64,000 nucleotides of DNA from Xanthomonas vesicatoria ATCC 35937 (GTDB taxonomy: Bacteria > Pseudomonadota > Gammaproteobacteria > Xanthomonadales > Xanthomonadaceae), in contig NZ_CP018725.1 in the NCBI RefSeq assembly GCF_001908725.1, forward strand, positions 806,001-870,000. The letters are read 5' to 3'. The position numbers and the translations under genes were made by a program. Below the pieces are notes generated by a model that was given only the letters and a program-made list of their open reading frames with translations, did not search any database and was not told the DNA's origin. This document shows positions 36,408 to 46,388 of this stretch, piece after piece; position 1 is the first letter of the stretch, and every line of letters begins with the position of its first letter.

Positions 36408-39302
36408 TCAAAACTTCACCGTCGCGCGCGCCCAATAGAACCTGCCGAGCAGATCGTAGGTGGCTACATCGGTGTTCGCGTTGCCGACATTGTTGGAGTA
36501 ATACAGTGGCGGCTGCTTGTTGGCGACATTGTCCACGCCCACTTCAAAGCGCGTATGCCAGGGCTCGACGTTGTAACCGAGCTGCAGGTTGTTGTAGACG
36601 TAGGCGCCGATCTTGCGCACCACCGTGGGCTGGCTGGAGTCGGCCGACAGGCTTTGGTCCGGATCCGAATTGCCGATGGCGGTATTGCCGACATAGCGGA
36701 TGCGCCAGGTGGCGCTCCAATCGTCCAACGCCCAACTCACCGTGCCCAGTGCGCGCCAGCGCGGGAAATTGCCGTATGCCTGGGTGTAGCGTCCGACGTT
36801 GTGGATGGTGACCGAGCTGGGGTCGGTGGTGTCGGGCAGCACATCGTAGCGGGTGAGATAGGTGCCGTTGAGGCCGATGTTGACGTTGCCCCAGGCAGTC
36901 GCAGGCAGGCGATAGGTCAGGTTGAAATCCATGCCCTTGGCCCAGAGCTTGCCCAGGTTGACGGTGGGTTCGGCGATGTAATTGATGGTGCCGTTACCGT
37001 TGCGATGGATCAACGCGCAGAACGCGCTTGCCGAGTTGGCATAGCACTGGTTGAGCACCGTTTGCGCAGAGACGGTGGTGATGGTGTCTTCCAGATCGAT
37101 GCGCCACCAGTCGGCGCTGATCGACAGGCCATCGATCCATTGCGGGTCGTACACCAGGCCCACGTCGTAGGACTTGCCGGTTTCCGGCTTGAGTTGGTAG
37201 CCGGCCACTGCCGCGCCGGAGACCTTGCCCGACACCTGGCCGTCCGATTGCTGGTAGCTGCCGTCGGTGGGCACATTGGCGCAGGCGACGTTGTTGCCGC
37301 CGGTATAGCCGTTGCAGGGGTCGTTGACGGTAGCCGCATCGCCTGCGACGCCGGCATACAGTTCGTTGATGTTGGGCGCGCGAAACACCTGCGAGACCGT
37401 ACCGCGCACCAGCAGATTCTCGATCGGGCGATACTCCAGCGACACCTTGCTATTGGTCTTGCTGCCCACCGAGCTGTAGTCGGAAAACCGCGTGCCCAGG
37501 GTGATGTTGAGCGCGTTGATGCCGGGCAGATCCTTGAGCAACGGGAACAACGCTTCGGCATAGGCTTCCTTGACGTCGAAGCTGCCGCTCAGGGTAGACG
37601 AGCAGTATTCGATCACCCCGCACAGGCCGTTTTCGTCGCCGGTCCACAGCGCGTCCGATGCCGTCGTGGAGCGCTCCTTGCGATACGAAAGCCCGGCCGC
37701 CAGGCTCGCCGCGCCGGCCGGCAGTTCGAACAACGTGCCGTTGGCGTTGGCTTCGAATTGTTTGACCGTATACACGCTGGTCACGATCGGGTTGACCACC
37801 ATGCCCTGCAAGGTGGCCAGGTTGCTGCTGTCGTTGAGGTTGAAGAAGTTCAGCGGCGTGCAACCGGCAATCGCCGCGCTCGCGCTGCCGCACTTGACCA
37901 CGCCATCGCTGTCCAGGAACGACGGCCCGATGGCTTGATTGAACGCGGCATAGTCGAGAAAGCCGTTATTGATCGACTTCTGCTTGACCTTGCCGTAGTT
38001 GAAGTTTGCATCCCACTGCCAGGAGCTGTCGCCGAAGCGTCCACGCAGGCCGGGGCTGATCTGGAAGTTGTAGGTGTTGTATTGATAGCTGCGATTGCCC
38101 AGCACCGTGGCGCGCGTATTGAGGTCGTTGTACGAGGTGCCGGTGGTGCGGTCGGTACCGAAGTTGACGCCGAACGGGTTGTAGTAGCTCTGCGACGACA
38201 CCAGGATGTTGTCGCCATTGGAGAAGATCGGGATCGGCGCGATGATAGACGCCGACTCGGTTTTACTGAACCAGGTGTTGACGTAACCCTCGACGCCGTC
38301 GCTGAAGCGAAATGTCCCCAGCAGGAAGGCGTTGGTGCGCTTTTGCGGCGTCTGCAACAGATTGAACGGCTGATAGTTATAGGAATCGGCGGCGGCGTCA
38401 TAGCAGTGGAAATCGCCTGGGCCCGCGCGGCCGCTGACGCCCGCATTGAGCGTCACGCGCGTGCAGCCGTTGGCCTGCCGAAGCTGATTGGACTGATCCG
38501 AGCCATCGTTGAAATTGACCGTGCCGGTGGGCGTGGCAGAAGACCCCTGCTTCACCGGCACGCCATCGGTCAGTGCCAGCGCATCTCTGGAGTAGTCGCG
38601 CGCACCGGCCGAGACCGGGTCGATGTTGTGGTACGACAACCCGCCGATCAGGCTGCCGCGCTCCCAGGTCTTGCCGGCGGTAAGGCTGAAATTGCGGCGA
38701 TTGCCATCGCGTTCGCTGCTGGTGCCGAAGTCGCTGCTGAATTGCACGCCATCGAAGCGCGTGCGCAGGATGAAGTTGACCACGCCACCGATGGCATCGG
38801 AACCGTACACCGCCGAGGCGCCATCGCTGAGCACCTCGATCCGCTCGATCATGCTGGAGGGAATCGCGTTGACGTCGTTGTAGGCCAGGCGGATGCCGTT
38901 GACCAGCACCAGCGTGCGTTTGTCGCCCAGGCCGCGCAGCGAGATCGCCGAGGCGCCGGTGCCACCGCCGTTGTTGGTGTACGGGTTGGTGGCGTTGCCG
39001 GCGATCGATGGCAATTCCTGCAGCAGATCGCCAACCGTGGCCTTGCCGGTGGCGGCGATCTGTTCCTGGCTGACGGTGACCACCGGATTGGCGGTTTCGG
39101 TATCCACGCGGCGCAGGCGCGAGCCGGTGACCACCACGCTGTCGAGCGTCTGCGTTGCGTCGCCGTTGCCGGCCTGCTGCGCCAGCGCAGGAACCGCCGT
39201 GCCGGCGGAGAGCGCCACCAACAGCGCGGTGGCAAGCGTGCTGGGCAGCAGGCGCAGCCCCGTGACGGTGCGGCGATGGATGGGCAGCGACAACATCGAC
39301 AT
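36408..39302 (-). CDS. TonB-dependent outer-membrane receptor
   Basis: 964 residues from ATG 39302, with AGGAGC upstream. The signal peptide ends near PALAQQ-AG. A TonB box-like DSVVVTGSRLRR is followed by the plug (LQELPSIAGNATNPYTNNGG, ISLRGLGDKRTLVLVNGIRL, then VEVLSDGASAVYGSDAIGGV) and a large beta-barrel ending RATVKF. The size and plug type are typical of Xanthomonas receptors for plant-derived carbohydrates. Being directly upstream of GH127, it may import arabino-oligosaccharides. Confidence 0.95.
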   Translation of the reverse strand: MSMLSLPIHRRTVTGLRLLPSTLATALLVALSAGTAVPALAQQAGNGDATQTLDSVVVTGSRLRRVDTETANPVVTVSQEQIAATGKATVGDLLQELPSIAGNATNPYTNNGGGTGASAISLRGLGDKRTLVLVNGIRLAYNDVNAIPSSMIERIEVLSDGASAVYGSDAIGGVVNFILRTRFDGVQFSSDFGTSSERDGNRRNFSLTAGKTWERGSLIGGLSYHNIDPVSAGARDYSRDALALTDGVPVKQGSSATPTGTVNFNDGSDQSNQLRQANGCTRVTLNAGVSGRAGPGDFHCYDAAADSYNYQPFNLLQTPQKRTNAFLLGTFRFSDGVEGYVNTWFSKTESASIIAPIPIFSNGDNILVSSQSYYNPFGVNFGTDRTTGTSYNDLNTRATVLGNRSYQYNTYNFQISPGLRGRFGDSSWQWDANFNYGKVKQKSINNGFLDYAAFNQAIGPSFLDSDGVVKCGSASAAIAGCTPLNFFNLNDSSNLATLQGMVVNPIVTSVYTVKQFEANANGTLFELPAGAASLAAGLSYRKERSTTASDALWTGDENGLCGVIEYCSSTLSGSFDVKEAYAEALFPLLKDLPGINALNITLGTRFSDYSSVGSKTNSKVSLEYRPIENLLVRGTVSQVFRAPNINELYAGVAGDAATVNDPCNGYTGGNNVACANVPTDGSYQQSDGQVSGKVSGAAVAGYQLKPETGKSYDVGLVYDPQWIDGLSISADWWRIDLEDTITTVSAQTVLNQCYANSASAFCALIHRNGNGTINYIAEPTVNLGKLWAKGMDFNLTYRLPATAWGNVNIGLNGTYLTRYDVLPDTTDPSSVTIHNVGRYTQAYGNFPRWRALGTVSWALDDWSATWRIRYVGNTAIGNSDPDQSLSADSSQPTVVRKIGAYVYNNLQLGYNVEPWHTRFEVGVDNVANKQPPLYYSNNVGNANTDVATYDLLGRFYWARATVKF

Positions 39303-39811
39303 GCGGGGCTCCTGGTTTGAAGAAAAGTGGATAACCGACGGGCAACACGCGCCCATACCGGCATGCACCAGTGCGGAAAACATCGAAGGCGGACATAGGA
39401 CACGGCGAGATGCGTCGCCGTGGCGGCAAGGCAGACGTAGACACCTAGCGACGCGCGCGATCGGCATCGATCGCGTCACCGCGCATTGTCAGATGGAAAT
39501 TGGTTCGTTCGTGGAGTCGCCCATGCGCTCCAATTTCATCGGCTGGTCACAATGTGCCTGTGCGCACGCGCCGCGTCTTGTCGCATTTGTCGCAAGTGCA
39601 TGCGGAAAACAGCATGGTTGCCATGCGCAATGGTGTGCATTGAAGCATCGCTGCACGCGGGATCGATCGCTTCACGGCCAGCGTCATGACACGACTCCTG
39701 CAGATGTCCTCAAAGCAACCTTGTCATCTCTAACCAACCAGACGGCGATCGATGCGGATCGCCGAACCCAGATCGCGCCACTGTTCGATCTACGCACTGC
39801 GCTGCCGTGCA
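39303..39811. other. Intergenic region upstream of the TonB receptor
   Basis: About 510 bases between the receptor start and the stop of the six-hairpin gene. It presumably carries the receptor promoter. I see no gene, repeat or clear operator. Confidence 0.5.
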
Positions 39812-42169
39812 TCAGACGTACCAGGCCTGCACCTGCACCGCTGCAGTGCCGCGCGACAACGCGACCCGATCCGCATGCGGGCCCTGCAGACGGGCCGGCC
39901 GCCCATCGACCAGCACACGCTGCAATCGTGTGCCGGCTGGCGCACGCAGCGTCAGCCAGGTGCGCTCGGGAGCGCGTGTGGGCAGCTGTACCTTTGCATC
40001 GATGCGGCGCGCCGTGGTCTCGGTGCGCAAGCGCAGCGTGACCGCGCCCCAGCGTGTCGGTGCTGCGGTCATGCCGACCGCCTCGCCACTGCCCAGCCAT
40101 GCACGCGGCACTGCGCGCGCCAGAAACAACTGCTCGCCCGCGCTGTCGTCGCTGACCAGCATCCAGCGCAGCAGCAACGGGATGGTCATCTGCGCCGGCA
40201 TGCAGAACAGCGGCATGCCGCCGGTGATGCCGCTGACCTCGCCGGCCGTCCAGCTGCCGCGCGTATGCACCTGATACCGGTGCGCGTAGACGAACAGCAG
40301 ATACTCTTCGATGCGGTCCAGCCGCAGCAATTGCTGCGCATAACCATAGGAAATGAAGCCGAGCAGGTCGCGGCTGCCCGGCTCGGGTGGTGCGATATTG
40401 GCCACGACGCCGATGCTGGTACCGCCGTGGCCGCGCAGGCAATCGATCACCAGATGAGCGAGATCGTCGGGCAGCACATCGGCCTGCAGCAACTCAGCAT
40501 AGGCGCGATGCGGCCACTGCTGCTCGCTGGGTTTTTCCTGCAGCAACGATTGCCGAAAGGTCAGCGTGGTGCCCGGCAGTGGGCCGACATATGGCGGCGA
40601 CAGGTCGCGGCGCACGTTGGCACGCAGGCTGGTTTGGAGCCGGCTGCGCAACTGCTTGGCGCGACGTTGCCATTGCGCCGCCTGTGCCGCATCGCCGCCC
40701 AGGGTGCCCCAGACCTGCGCGATATCCTCCCATCCGCGAATGGTCAGCGCGCTGTTGGCGTAGTACGGCTTCCACCACAGCGATGGATCGGGAAACAGGC
40801 ACGCATCCGATTCGTTCCAGCCATGCAACAGGCCATACCCGGACGCGTCACGCGGCAGCGCCAATGCCTGGTCGTGCAAGTCGCACAGCACTTGCGCCGT
40901 GGCCGCGATCTTGGGCAGCCATCGACGCAAGCGCAGCGCATCGCCGGTGTAACGCAGATAACGCGCCAACAACGACAAGGTCAGCCCGAACTGCCCCACC
41001 TCCGGCCCGCGCATGTTCGGCAGGCCATCGTCCTGCACGAACGCATCGAAATAGTTGTCGAGTACCGCCGCCGCCTGCGCGAAGCGGCCCCATTCCAGAT
41101 TGGCGTAGAACGAACTGGTAAAGGTATCCTGGAAGCCGTCGTACTCGTTGCCGTAGTAGTCGCGCTCCACCGCGCCATACTTCGGGTAGTCGCCACCCGG
41201 GCGTACCGCCAGCTCACGCGCGAACGCGAATTGCGCCATGTCATTCCAGCTGGCATCGGGTAAGTGCGCCTGCACCGTTCCGTCCAATGCCTGCTGCCAA
41301 TACGCCGCGAAATCGATCAGCGCCGCGTAGAACTGCTCAGCGGTGGCAGGCGTCCGCATGCTGCCGAATGCTGGATAGCTGTGGGTGTAGTGCACTGCCA
41401 CGATCTGCCCGCCGCGGACCTGCATGGTGCGGTGCCAGGTCTGCACCACAAAACGGTCGCTGGCACGTACATCGGCAAATACCAGCACGTCGTACCAGGC
41501 GTCGGGCTCACCCGCTCGGCGCATCACCTTGCGCACCGCCGGCATCCAGCCACCGAGCATGCCTTCCTCGCGGCGTTTGATCAGCGCCTCCTCGCCAAGC
41601 TCGGTGAAGGCATGTTCCGGCCGCGAGGTCCGGCTGCGGCCATTGGGCAGGATCGGCATGGTGTCCAGCGCTTCGCGCGTGCCGACAAACGTGGTCCACG
41701 GCCAGCGCCCACCATTGTCCTTGGGATCCAGCAACGAGGCCGGCGGGGGCGCAACATCGCGCACCTGCGCCTCGTCCGGGTCGCCATCGCGCAGCAAGCG
41801 ATCGGCGAGCAGGTCGGCGTCTGCCATCGCCACCTGCGCCAGCGGCATGCCGAAGTACGGCGTGCCCTCGGCTGGATACGCCGGCTCTGTGCGCTTGTCC
41901 AGGCGCAACATGCCGCTGTCCGTCCACAGCGTAAGTTGGCCCTGCGCATCGTCGAGATGCTCGTAGACGGTCCACGTCTGCTGCAGGTGCATGAAGCTGC
42001 ACAGTGCGGTGCCGACATGCGCAGCCGAAGGCAGCGGCTCCAGACGCGGCCGTGCCGGCGGAGGCGTCGGCAGCGCCGCCGCCGCTGTGGCCGGTGGGGC
42101 AAGCACGGCACCTGCACCGACCGCCGCTGTGGCCGCCATGCCCTGACGCAGAAACGTTCTACGGTCCAT
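39812..42169 (-). CDS. Tat-exported six-hairpin glycosidase-like protein
   Basis: 785 residues from ATG 42169 (MDRRTFLRQGMAATAAVGAG). The N terminus is a twin-arginine signal with an RRTFLRQG motif. The middle and C-terminal parts resemble six-hairpin (alpha/alpha)6 glycosidases: AQFAFARELAVRPGGDYPKY, DGLPNMRGPEVGQFGLTLSL, SGYGLLHGWNESDACLFPD and YAYELLQADV-type helices. No GH family can be named with certainty. Acid residues in WNESD and PEVG are candidates for catalysis. Position next to GH127 and GH35 genes suggests a sugar-chain substrate on plant glycoproteins. Confidence 0.78.
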   Translation of the reverse strand: MDRRTFLRQGMAATAAVGAGAVLAPPATAAAALPTPPPARPRLEPLPSAAHVGTALCSFMHLQQTWTVYEHLDDAQGQLTLWTDSGMLRLDKRTEPAYPAEGTPYFGMPLAQVAMADADLLADRLLRDGDPDEAQVRDVAPPPASLLDPKDNGGRWPWTTFVGTREALDTMPILPNGRSRTSRPEHAFTELGEEALIKRREEGMLGGWMPAVRKVMRRAGEPDAWYDVLVFADVRASDRFVVQTWHRTMQVRGGQIVAVHYTHSYPAFGSMRTPATAEQFYAALIDFAAYWQQALDGTVQAHLPDASWNDMAQFAFARELAVRPGGDYPKYGAVERDYYGNEYDGFQDTFTSSFYANLEWGRFAQAAAVLDNYFDAFVQDDGLPNMRGPEVGQFGLTLSLLARYLRYTGDALRLRRWLPKIAATAQVLCDLHDQALALPRDASGYGLLHGWNESDACLFPDPSLWWKPYYANSALTIRGWEDIAQVWGTLGGDAAQAAQWQRRAKQLRSRLQTSLRANVRRDLSPPYVGPLPGTTLTFRQSLLQEKPSEQQWPHRAYAELLQADVLPDDLAHLVIDCLRGHGGTSIGVVANIAPPEPGSRDLLGFISYGYAQQLLRLDRIEEYLLFVYAHRYQVHTRGSWTAGEVSGITGGMPLFCMPAQMTIPLLLRWMLVSDDSAGEQLFLARAVPRAWLGSGEAVGMTAAPTRWGAVTLRLRTETTARRIDAKVQLPTRAPERTWLTLRAPAGTRLQRVLVDGRPARLQGPHADRVALSRGTAAVQVQAWYV

Positions 42170-42601
42170 CGTTGCGCCCTCGAATGATCGCTGCCCATCG
42201 TGCGCGCCTTCGCGCACCGCGTCTTGTGACCGCGGTCGGAGACCGGTGCGGAAATCTGCATAGAGCTGCGGCGCATCGACTGCCTGCAGGCGTGCTCGTG
42301 GGGGCCGTGGCTGCGCCAGCGCGCAAGCACCATGTCCCGCGCGGCATGCTGTCGCAGGATCTGAGGCGAAGGTCGCTGATGCTGGCCTTGCTGCAGGCCG
42401 CTTCCCTTGCGCGACCGCAGGTCCATTGTTCGATGTGTCAGTGCTTCGCATGGCGATCGATCGCACGTGGCGATGGCGGCGCAGACAACCAACGCATTGG
42501 GGTTGAATGCACACTGCCGTGCAGGCGTCGGCCGTGCTTGCTGCGCTGTTCGTTTGGCACCCACCGCTATCGGCTCACCTACCTTGATGGAGTTTTCCCG
42601 C
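42170..42601. other. Divergent promoter region of six-hairpin and sedolisin genes
   Basis: 432 bases serve both divergent genes. GGAG at 42589-42592 is the ribosome site of the sedolisin gene. I did not find a convincing palindrome, CRP/Clp site or PIP box. Confidence 0.5.
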
Positions 42602-44173
42602 ATGTACACGATCCTCGCTGGCAGTGAGCGCCGTACCGCAGCCTCCACTGTCGAGGCCGGCCAACCACCGCAGGACGAGCGACTGCGCGTCTTGCTCGCG
42701 GTGCGGATGCCGGCATTGAATGCCGCCGCCGAGGTGCTGCTGCAACTGCAGGCCAACACGCTGCCGGTTGCGTTCACGCGCGCGGAGTTCAGCGAGCGCT
42801 TCGCCGCCAGCGCGTCAGACCTGCAGGCCGTTGCCGACTTTGCCGCCAGCTATGGCCTGGTGGTCGAGCGTGCCCATGCAGACAGCGGCAACGTGATCCT
42901 GGAAGGCACCGTGCAGCAATGCGAAGCTGCATTCCAGGTCAGCTTGCGCGACTACGTAGATGGCGCGCTGCGCTATCGCGGCCGCACCGGACCGGTGTCG
43001 ATTCCACAAGCCCTGGCCGGCATCGTCACCGCCGTGCTCGGGCTGGACGCGCGTCCGCAGGCGCAGACGCTGCCCAGTACGCCAGACACGTCTGCGGCCC
43101 TGCCCACCCCAACACAGCCGCCTGCGCCTACCGCCAAGCAGGATGGTCCGATCGTGCAATACACACCGCCGCAGCTGGCGCAGCTGTACGGCTTTCCCGA
43201 GCACGACGGGCACGGGCAGTGCATCGCCATCATCGTGCTGGGGGCCGGTTATGCACGCGAACAGATGGCCGCCTATTTCGCGCAGCTGGGTGTGCCCATG
43301 CCCACGCTGGTGGATGTGCTGTTGCCCGGTGCGACCAATACGGTGAGCAGCGGCAGCACGAACGCCGATGTCGAAGCACAGATGGACATCCAGATTGCCG
43401 GGGCCATCGCACCGGGCGCCACGCTGGTGCTGTATTTCGCACCCAACACCGACAACGGCTTTCTGGAAGCGGTCAACACCGCCATCCACGACACCGAGCA
43501 TTCCCCCGGCATCATCGCCATCAGCTGGGGCTTCACCGAATCGCAGTGGACTCCGCAATCGCGTCAGGCATACGACTGTGCGTTCCAGGCCGCCGCATTG
43601 ATGGGCATCACGGTGTGCGTCGCCGCCGGAGACGATGGCGCCAGCGACGGGCAGCCGGGGTTGAATGTCTGCTTCCCCGCGTCCAGCCCATTCGTGCTCG
43701 CCTGTGGCGGCACCCGGCTGCAGGTCACGGCCGACAGCGCCAACGAGCAGGCGTGGGTAAGCGGCGGCGGCGGGCAAAGCAGGTTCTTCGCGCGCCCGGC
43801 CTGGCAGAAGGATCTGCACCTGACCGATGCACAGCATCAGTCACTCCAACTGAGCATGCGCGGTGTCCCCGATGTGGCCGCCAACGCCGATGCGCAGACC
43901 GGCTACTACCTGTCGATCAACGGGCAGCCGGCGGTAATGGGTGGGACCAGTGCCGCCGCACCGGTGTGGGCTGCCCTGCTGGCACGCATCTACGGCGCAA
44001 ACGGGATGCGCCCCCACTTCGTGCCGCCGCGCCTGTACGGCCAACCGGATGCGTTCCGCGACATCGTCGCCGGCGACAACACCGGCTTCCGCGCATCCAT
44101 CGGCTGGGATGCCAACACCGGACTGGGCGTGCCCGACGGCGCACGCTTGACTACCGTGCTGCGACCCGGCTGA
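42602..44173 (+). CDS. Sedolisin-family (S53) serine-carboxyl peptidase
   Basis: 523 residues from ATG 42602; ATG 42587 lies at the ribosome site and is unlikely. A pro-kumamolisin-type activation domain (about 36-180) precedes the catalytic domain. Active-site residues are visible as E258 and D262 (ADVEAQMDIQIAGA), D344/345 (VAAGDDGASDG) and S450 in GGTSAAAPVW. The C-terminal DIVAGDN...GWDANTGLG holds the calcium site. Such enzymes work at acidic pH, as in the plant apoplast. No classical signal peptide is visible. The related xanthomonapepsin is a known secreted protease of the genus. Confidence 0.92.
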   Translation: MYTILAGSERRTAASTVEAGQPPQDERLRVLLAVRMPALNAAAEVLLQLQANTLPVAFTRAEFSERFAASASDLQAVADFAASYGLVVERAHADSGNVILEGTVQQCEAAFQVSLRDYVDGALRYRGRTGPVSIPQALAGIVTAVLGLDARPQAQTLPSTPDTSAALPTPTQPPAPTAKQDGPIVQYTPPQLAQLYGFPEHDGHGQCIAIIVLGAGYAREQMAAYFAQLGVPMPTLVDVLLPGATNTVSSGSTNADVEAQMDIQIAGAIAPGATLVLYFAPNTDNGFLEAVNTAIHDTEHSPGIIAISWGFTESQWTPQSRQAYDCAFQAAALMGITVCVAAGDDGASDGQPGLNVCFPASSPFVLACGGTRLQVTADSANEQAWVSGGGGQSRFFARPAWQKDLHLTDAQHQSLQLSMRGVPDVAANADAQTGYYLSINGQPAVMGGTSAAAPVWAALLARIYGANGMRPHFVPPRLYGQPDAFRDIVAGDNTGFRASIGWDANTGLGVPDGARLTTVLRPG

Positions 44174-44337
44174 GCGCGATACGCGCGGTTATCGTCGTTG
44201 TGCGCACGGCGGGGACGATAAGCGCGCTGCAAGCGTGATGCCCGCCGCCTGGACCATGCGTGCCGAGATGGACACCAGCGCTGTGCGCGTAACGCGAGCC
44301 GTGATCGATGCTGCCGCGCCAGGCCAGCGCGCTGCTT

Positions 44338-44634
44338 TCAGGCCAGTACGTCCAACAAGCTGCCCACCGCTTCATCGGAGCGTCGCAGCACGGCGGCATT
44401 GGCCTGGAAGTCGTTGCGCGCCGATAGCCCGTCGACCAGATCGGTGACCGGAGCCGACGGGTCAGACACCGCATCGACCACGTTGGCCGCCACGCCGCCA
44501 TTGGCCTGCGTGCTGGCCGCCACCGCCTGACGCGGGCTGCCGTCCACCGGTTGGCGGGCGACATTGCTGGCGGCCACCTGCTGACGCAGCGCGGCGGCCT
44601 GCATTCCGGAACTGGCGATGCTGCTGATGCTCAT
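44338..44634 (-). CDS. Miniature flagellar rod/hook-like protein
   Basis: 98 residues from ATG 44634. The N terminus (SISSIASSGMQAAALRQQVA followed by ASNVAR) copies the start of flagellar rod proteins (I..SGM.AA...L...A.NIAN). The C terminus (VTDLVDGLSARNDFQANAAV, then LRRSDEAVGSLLDVLA) copies their end (L...I.AQ.AFQAN..VI...DEML...L). The whole central domain is missing. Such small proteins would still be able to form the coiled-coil shaft. No flagellar genes surround it. It may be a decoy, a regulator or a secreted relic. Confidence 0.8.
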   Translation of the reverse strand: MSISSIASSGMQAAALRQQVAASNVARQPVDGSPRQAVAASTQANGGVAANVVDAVSDPSAPVTDLVDGLSARNDFQANAAVLRRSDEAVGSLLDVLA

Positions 44635-44750
44635 GGTGGCTCCGTTACGCAAGTGACTGAGGGACGCGGGATGCAATGGCGTGCGGCAATGCGGGCTTCA
44701 AGGGCAGGCTGGCAACCCTGCGGACGGCGTCGCCGCAGCGCCTGCAGCCC

Positions 44751-46388
44751 TCAATAGGTTCCGACGCGCACCCGCAACACCACCGGTTCGGGACTGGTGG
44801 GGCCCCCACGGCCGAAGTTGAGCCCGTAGTCGGTCTGGTCGCCGTTGAGCTGCTTTTCCACCTGCCAGCGCCCGTCGACATACCGCCCCTGCTCCACCCG
44901 CAACAGTTGCCCATGACGGGTATCGGCCGCCTCGCGGAAAAATTCAATGCGCGCGGCCATGCCGGTGACCAGAAACTCCTCTGGCCCCAGCTGCGCCACC
45001 AGCAGCCGCCCGCCGTGGTCGTCGTTGCCCGGCAGGATCGCCGGCGCGTCGCCCCACATCGGTGCCCCGAACGAGACCTTGGCCTGCCACTCGCCAAAGC
45101 GAAGCGTGCGCTGCGGCATGCCGGGCTGCTCGGCCACGCCTTGCAGGCGACCTTCGAACGCGGCCTGCGCCAGCACCCGCTGCAACGGCGCCAGCAACTG
45201 GAAATTGGCCGCATGCGCGGCGATGGCGGCCCGATTGGCCTCGCTGTCCGGGTTGCCATCCATGCCGAAGATCGAGAAGCCCACCCCGCCCTGCCCCAGC
45301 ACATGGAACAGGTACGGCGCCGTCGCCGCTTCGAAGCCGGTCTCCGACACCCAGGCCGGGTTGTCCGGCCGCGCGTACTGGCCGATGACCTTGGTGTATT
45401 CGTTGTAGTCGTTGGTATAGATGTCGGTGCCGATGAAGTCGATCGATGGCGTGGCCGCGCGCCACAGTGCGAACACATTTACCGTGGCGCCGCCGGACGG
45501 GTAATCCATGCCCGGATAGCGCTTGCCCTTGTAGCGCAGCCAGGTGTTGACGTAGAGCGGCAGCGGATACGCACGCTTGCCGGCGGCGGCCACCTGCTCG
45601 ATGTATGCCGCAGTGGCATGCGCGTTGAACGCCTCGGCCGCCTCCGCACCGAACAGTTGTTGCCAGCTGCCCTGCGGTTTGCCCAAAGCCTGCGCAATCG
45701 CAGCCGGCACCGGCTGCGCAAACGCCGCCTCGCCGGCCGGGCCATGGTCGCGCACCGTGCCGATGGCGCCCGGCTCGTTTTCCACCTGCACCAGGATCAC
45801 CGTGTGGCGGTCGCCATCGACCTTGCGCAGGTGCTGCATCAACGCGGTGAACGCACGCGCATCGGCTTGCATGTTGGCAGCTACATGTGGCGACAAGACA
45901 TCCACCGGCACGCCATTGGCATCGCGCATGCGCGGGTAGGTGGCGTCGTCGCGCTTGATCCACTCCGGCACGTAATGCATCTGCCCGTTCTTCCAGCTGC
46001 CGAACCACAGCAGCGCCACGCGCAGCCCGCGCTTGCGTGCGCCGGCGATCAAGGCATCCACGTTGGTGGTGTCGAAGCGGCCCTGCACCGGCTCGAACTG
46101 CTCCCAATACACCGGCGCTTCCACGGTGTTGGCATGCAGGGCGACCACCTCGTCCAGCGCCTTGGGCAACACCGCCGGCCAGGCGCTGGAGTTGTGCAGC
46201 TGTGCGGCCAGGACGGTGTACGGCGCACCGTCGACGAAGACCGCATGGCGACCGTTCTGGCTGACGAAGCGCGGCATCTCTTCGGCGTACGCTGCCGGCG
46301 TGATCGCACTTGCCAGCAGCGACAACGCACACAGGCAGACAACCGCGCGACCACGCTGGCGCAGGGCGGATAAAGGGGCAAACAGCAT
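44751..46388 (-). CDS. Secreted GH35 beta-galactosidase-like glycosidase
   Basis: 545 residues from ATG 46388. A signal peptide of ~36 residues (AVVCLCALSLLASAITPAAYA) leads to a TIM-barrel: ANTVEAPVYWEQFEPVQGRF, VALLWFGSWKNGQMHYVPEW, LVQVENEPGAIG (acid/base Glu in ENE) and WVSETGFEAA (nucleophile Glu). A C-terminal beta domain follows. It should remove beta-galactose from arabinogalactan or similar glycans. Its start overlaps the stop of the DPP-IV-like gene by one base, so it ends the long operon. Confidence 0.86.
   Translation of the reverse strand: MLFAPLSALRQRGRAVVCLCALSLLASAITPAAYAEEMPRFVSQNGRHAVFVDGAPYTVLAAQLHNSSAWPAVLPKALDEVVALHANTVEAPVYWEQFEPVQGRFDTTNVDALIAGARKRGLRVALLWFGSWKNGQMHYVPEWIKRDDATYPRMRDANGVPVDVLSPHVAANMQADARAFTALMQHLRKVDGDRHTVILVQVENEPGAIGTVRDHGPAGEAAFAQPVPAAIAQALGKPQGSWQQLFGAEAAEAFNAHATAAYIEQVAAAGKRAYPLPLYVNTWLRYKGKRYPGMDYPSGGATVNVFALWRAATPSIDFIGTDIYTNDYNEYTKVIGQYARPDNPAWVSETGFEAATAPYLFHVLGQGGVGFSIFGMDGNPDSEANRAAIAAHAANFQLLAPLQRVLAQAAFEGRLQGVAEQPGMPQRTLRFGEWQAKVSFGAPMWGDAPAILPGNDDHGGRLLVAQLGPEEFLVTGMAARIEFFREAADTRHGQLLRVEQGRYVDGRWQVEKQLNGDQTDYGLNFGRGGPTSPEPVVLRVRVGTY

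Noticed and set aside
36555..39320. 921-codon plus-strand open frame
   Set aside because: It lies antisense to the TonB receptor gene, whose family match is unmistakable. The composition is typical of antisense frames in GC-rich genes.
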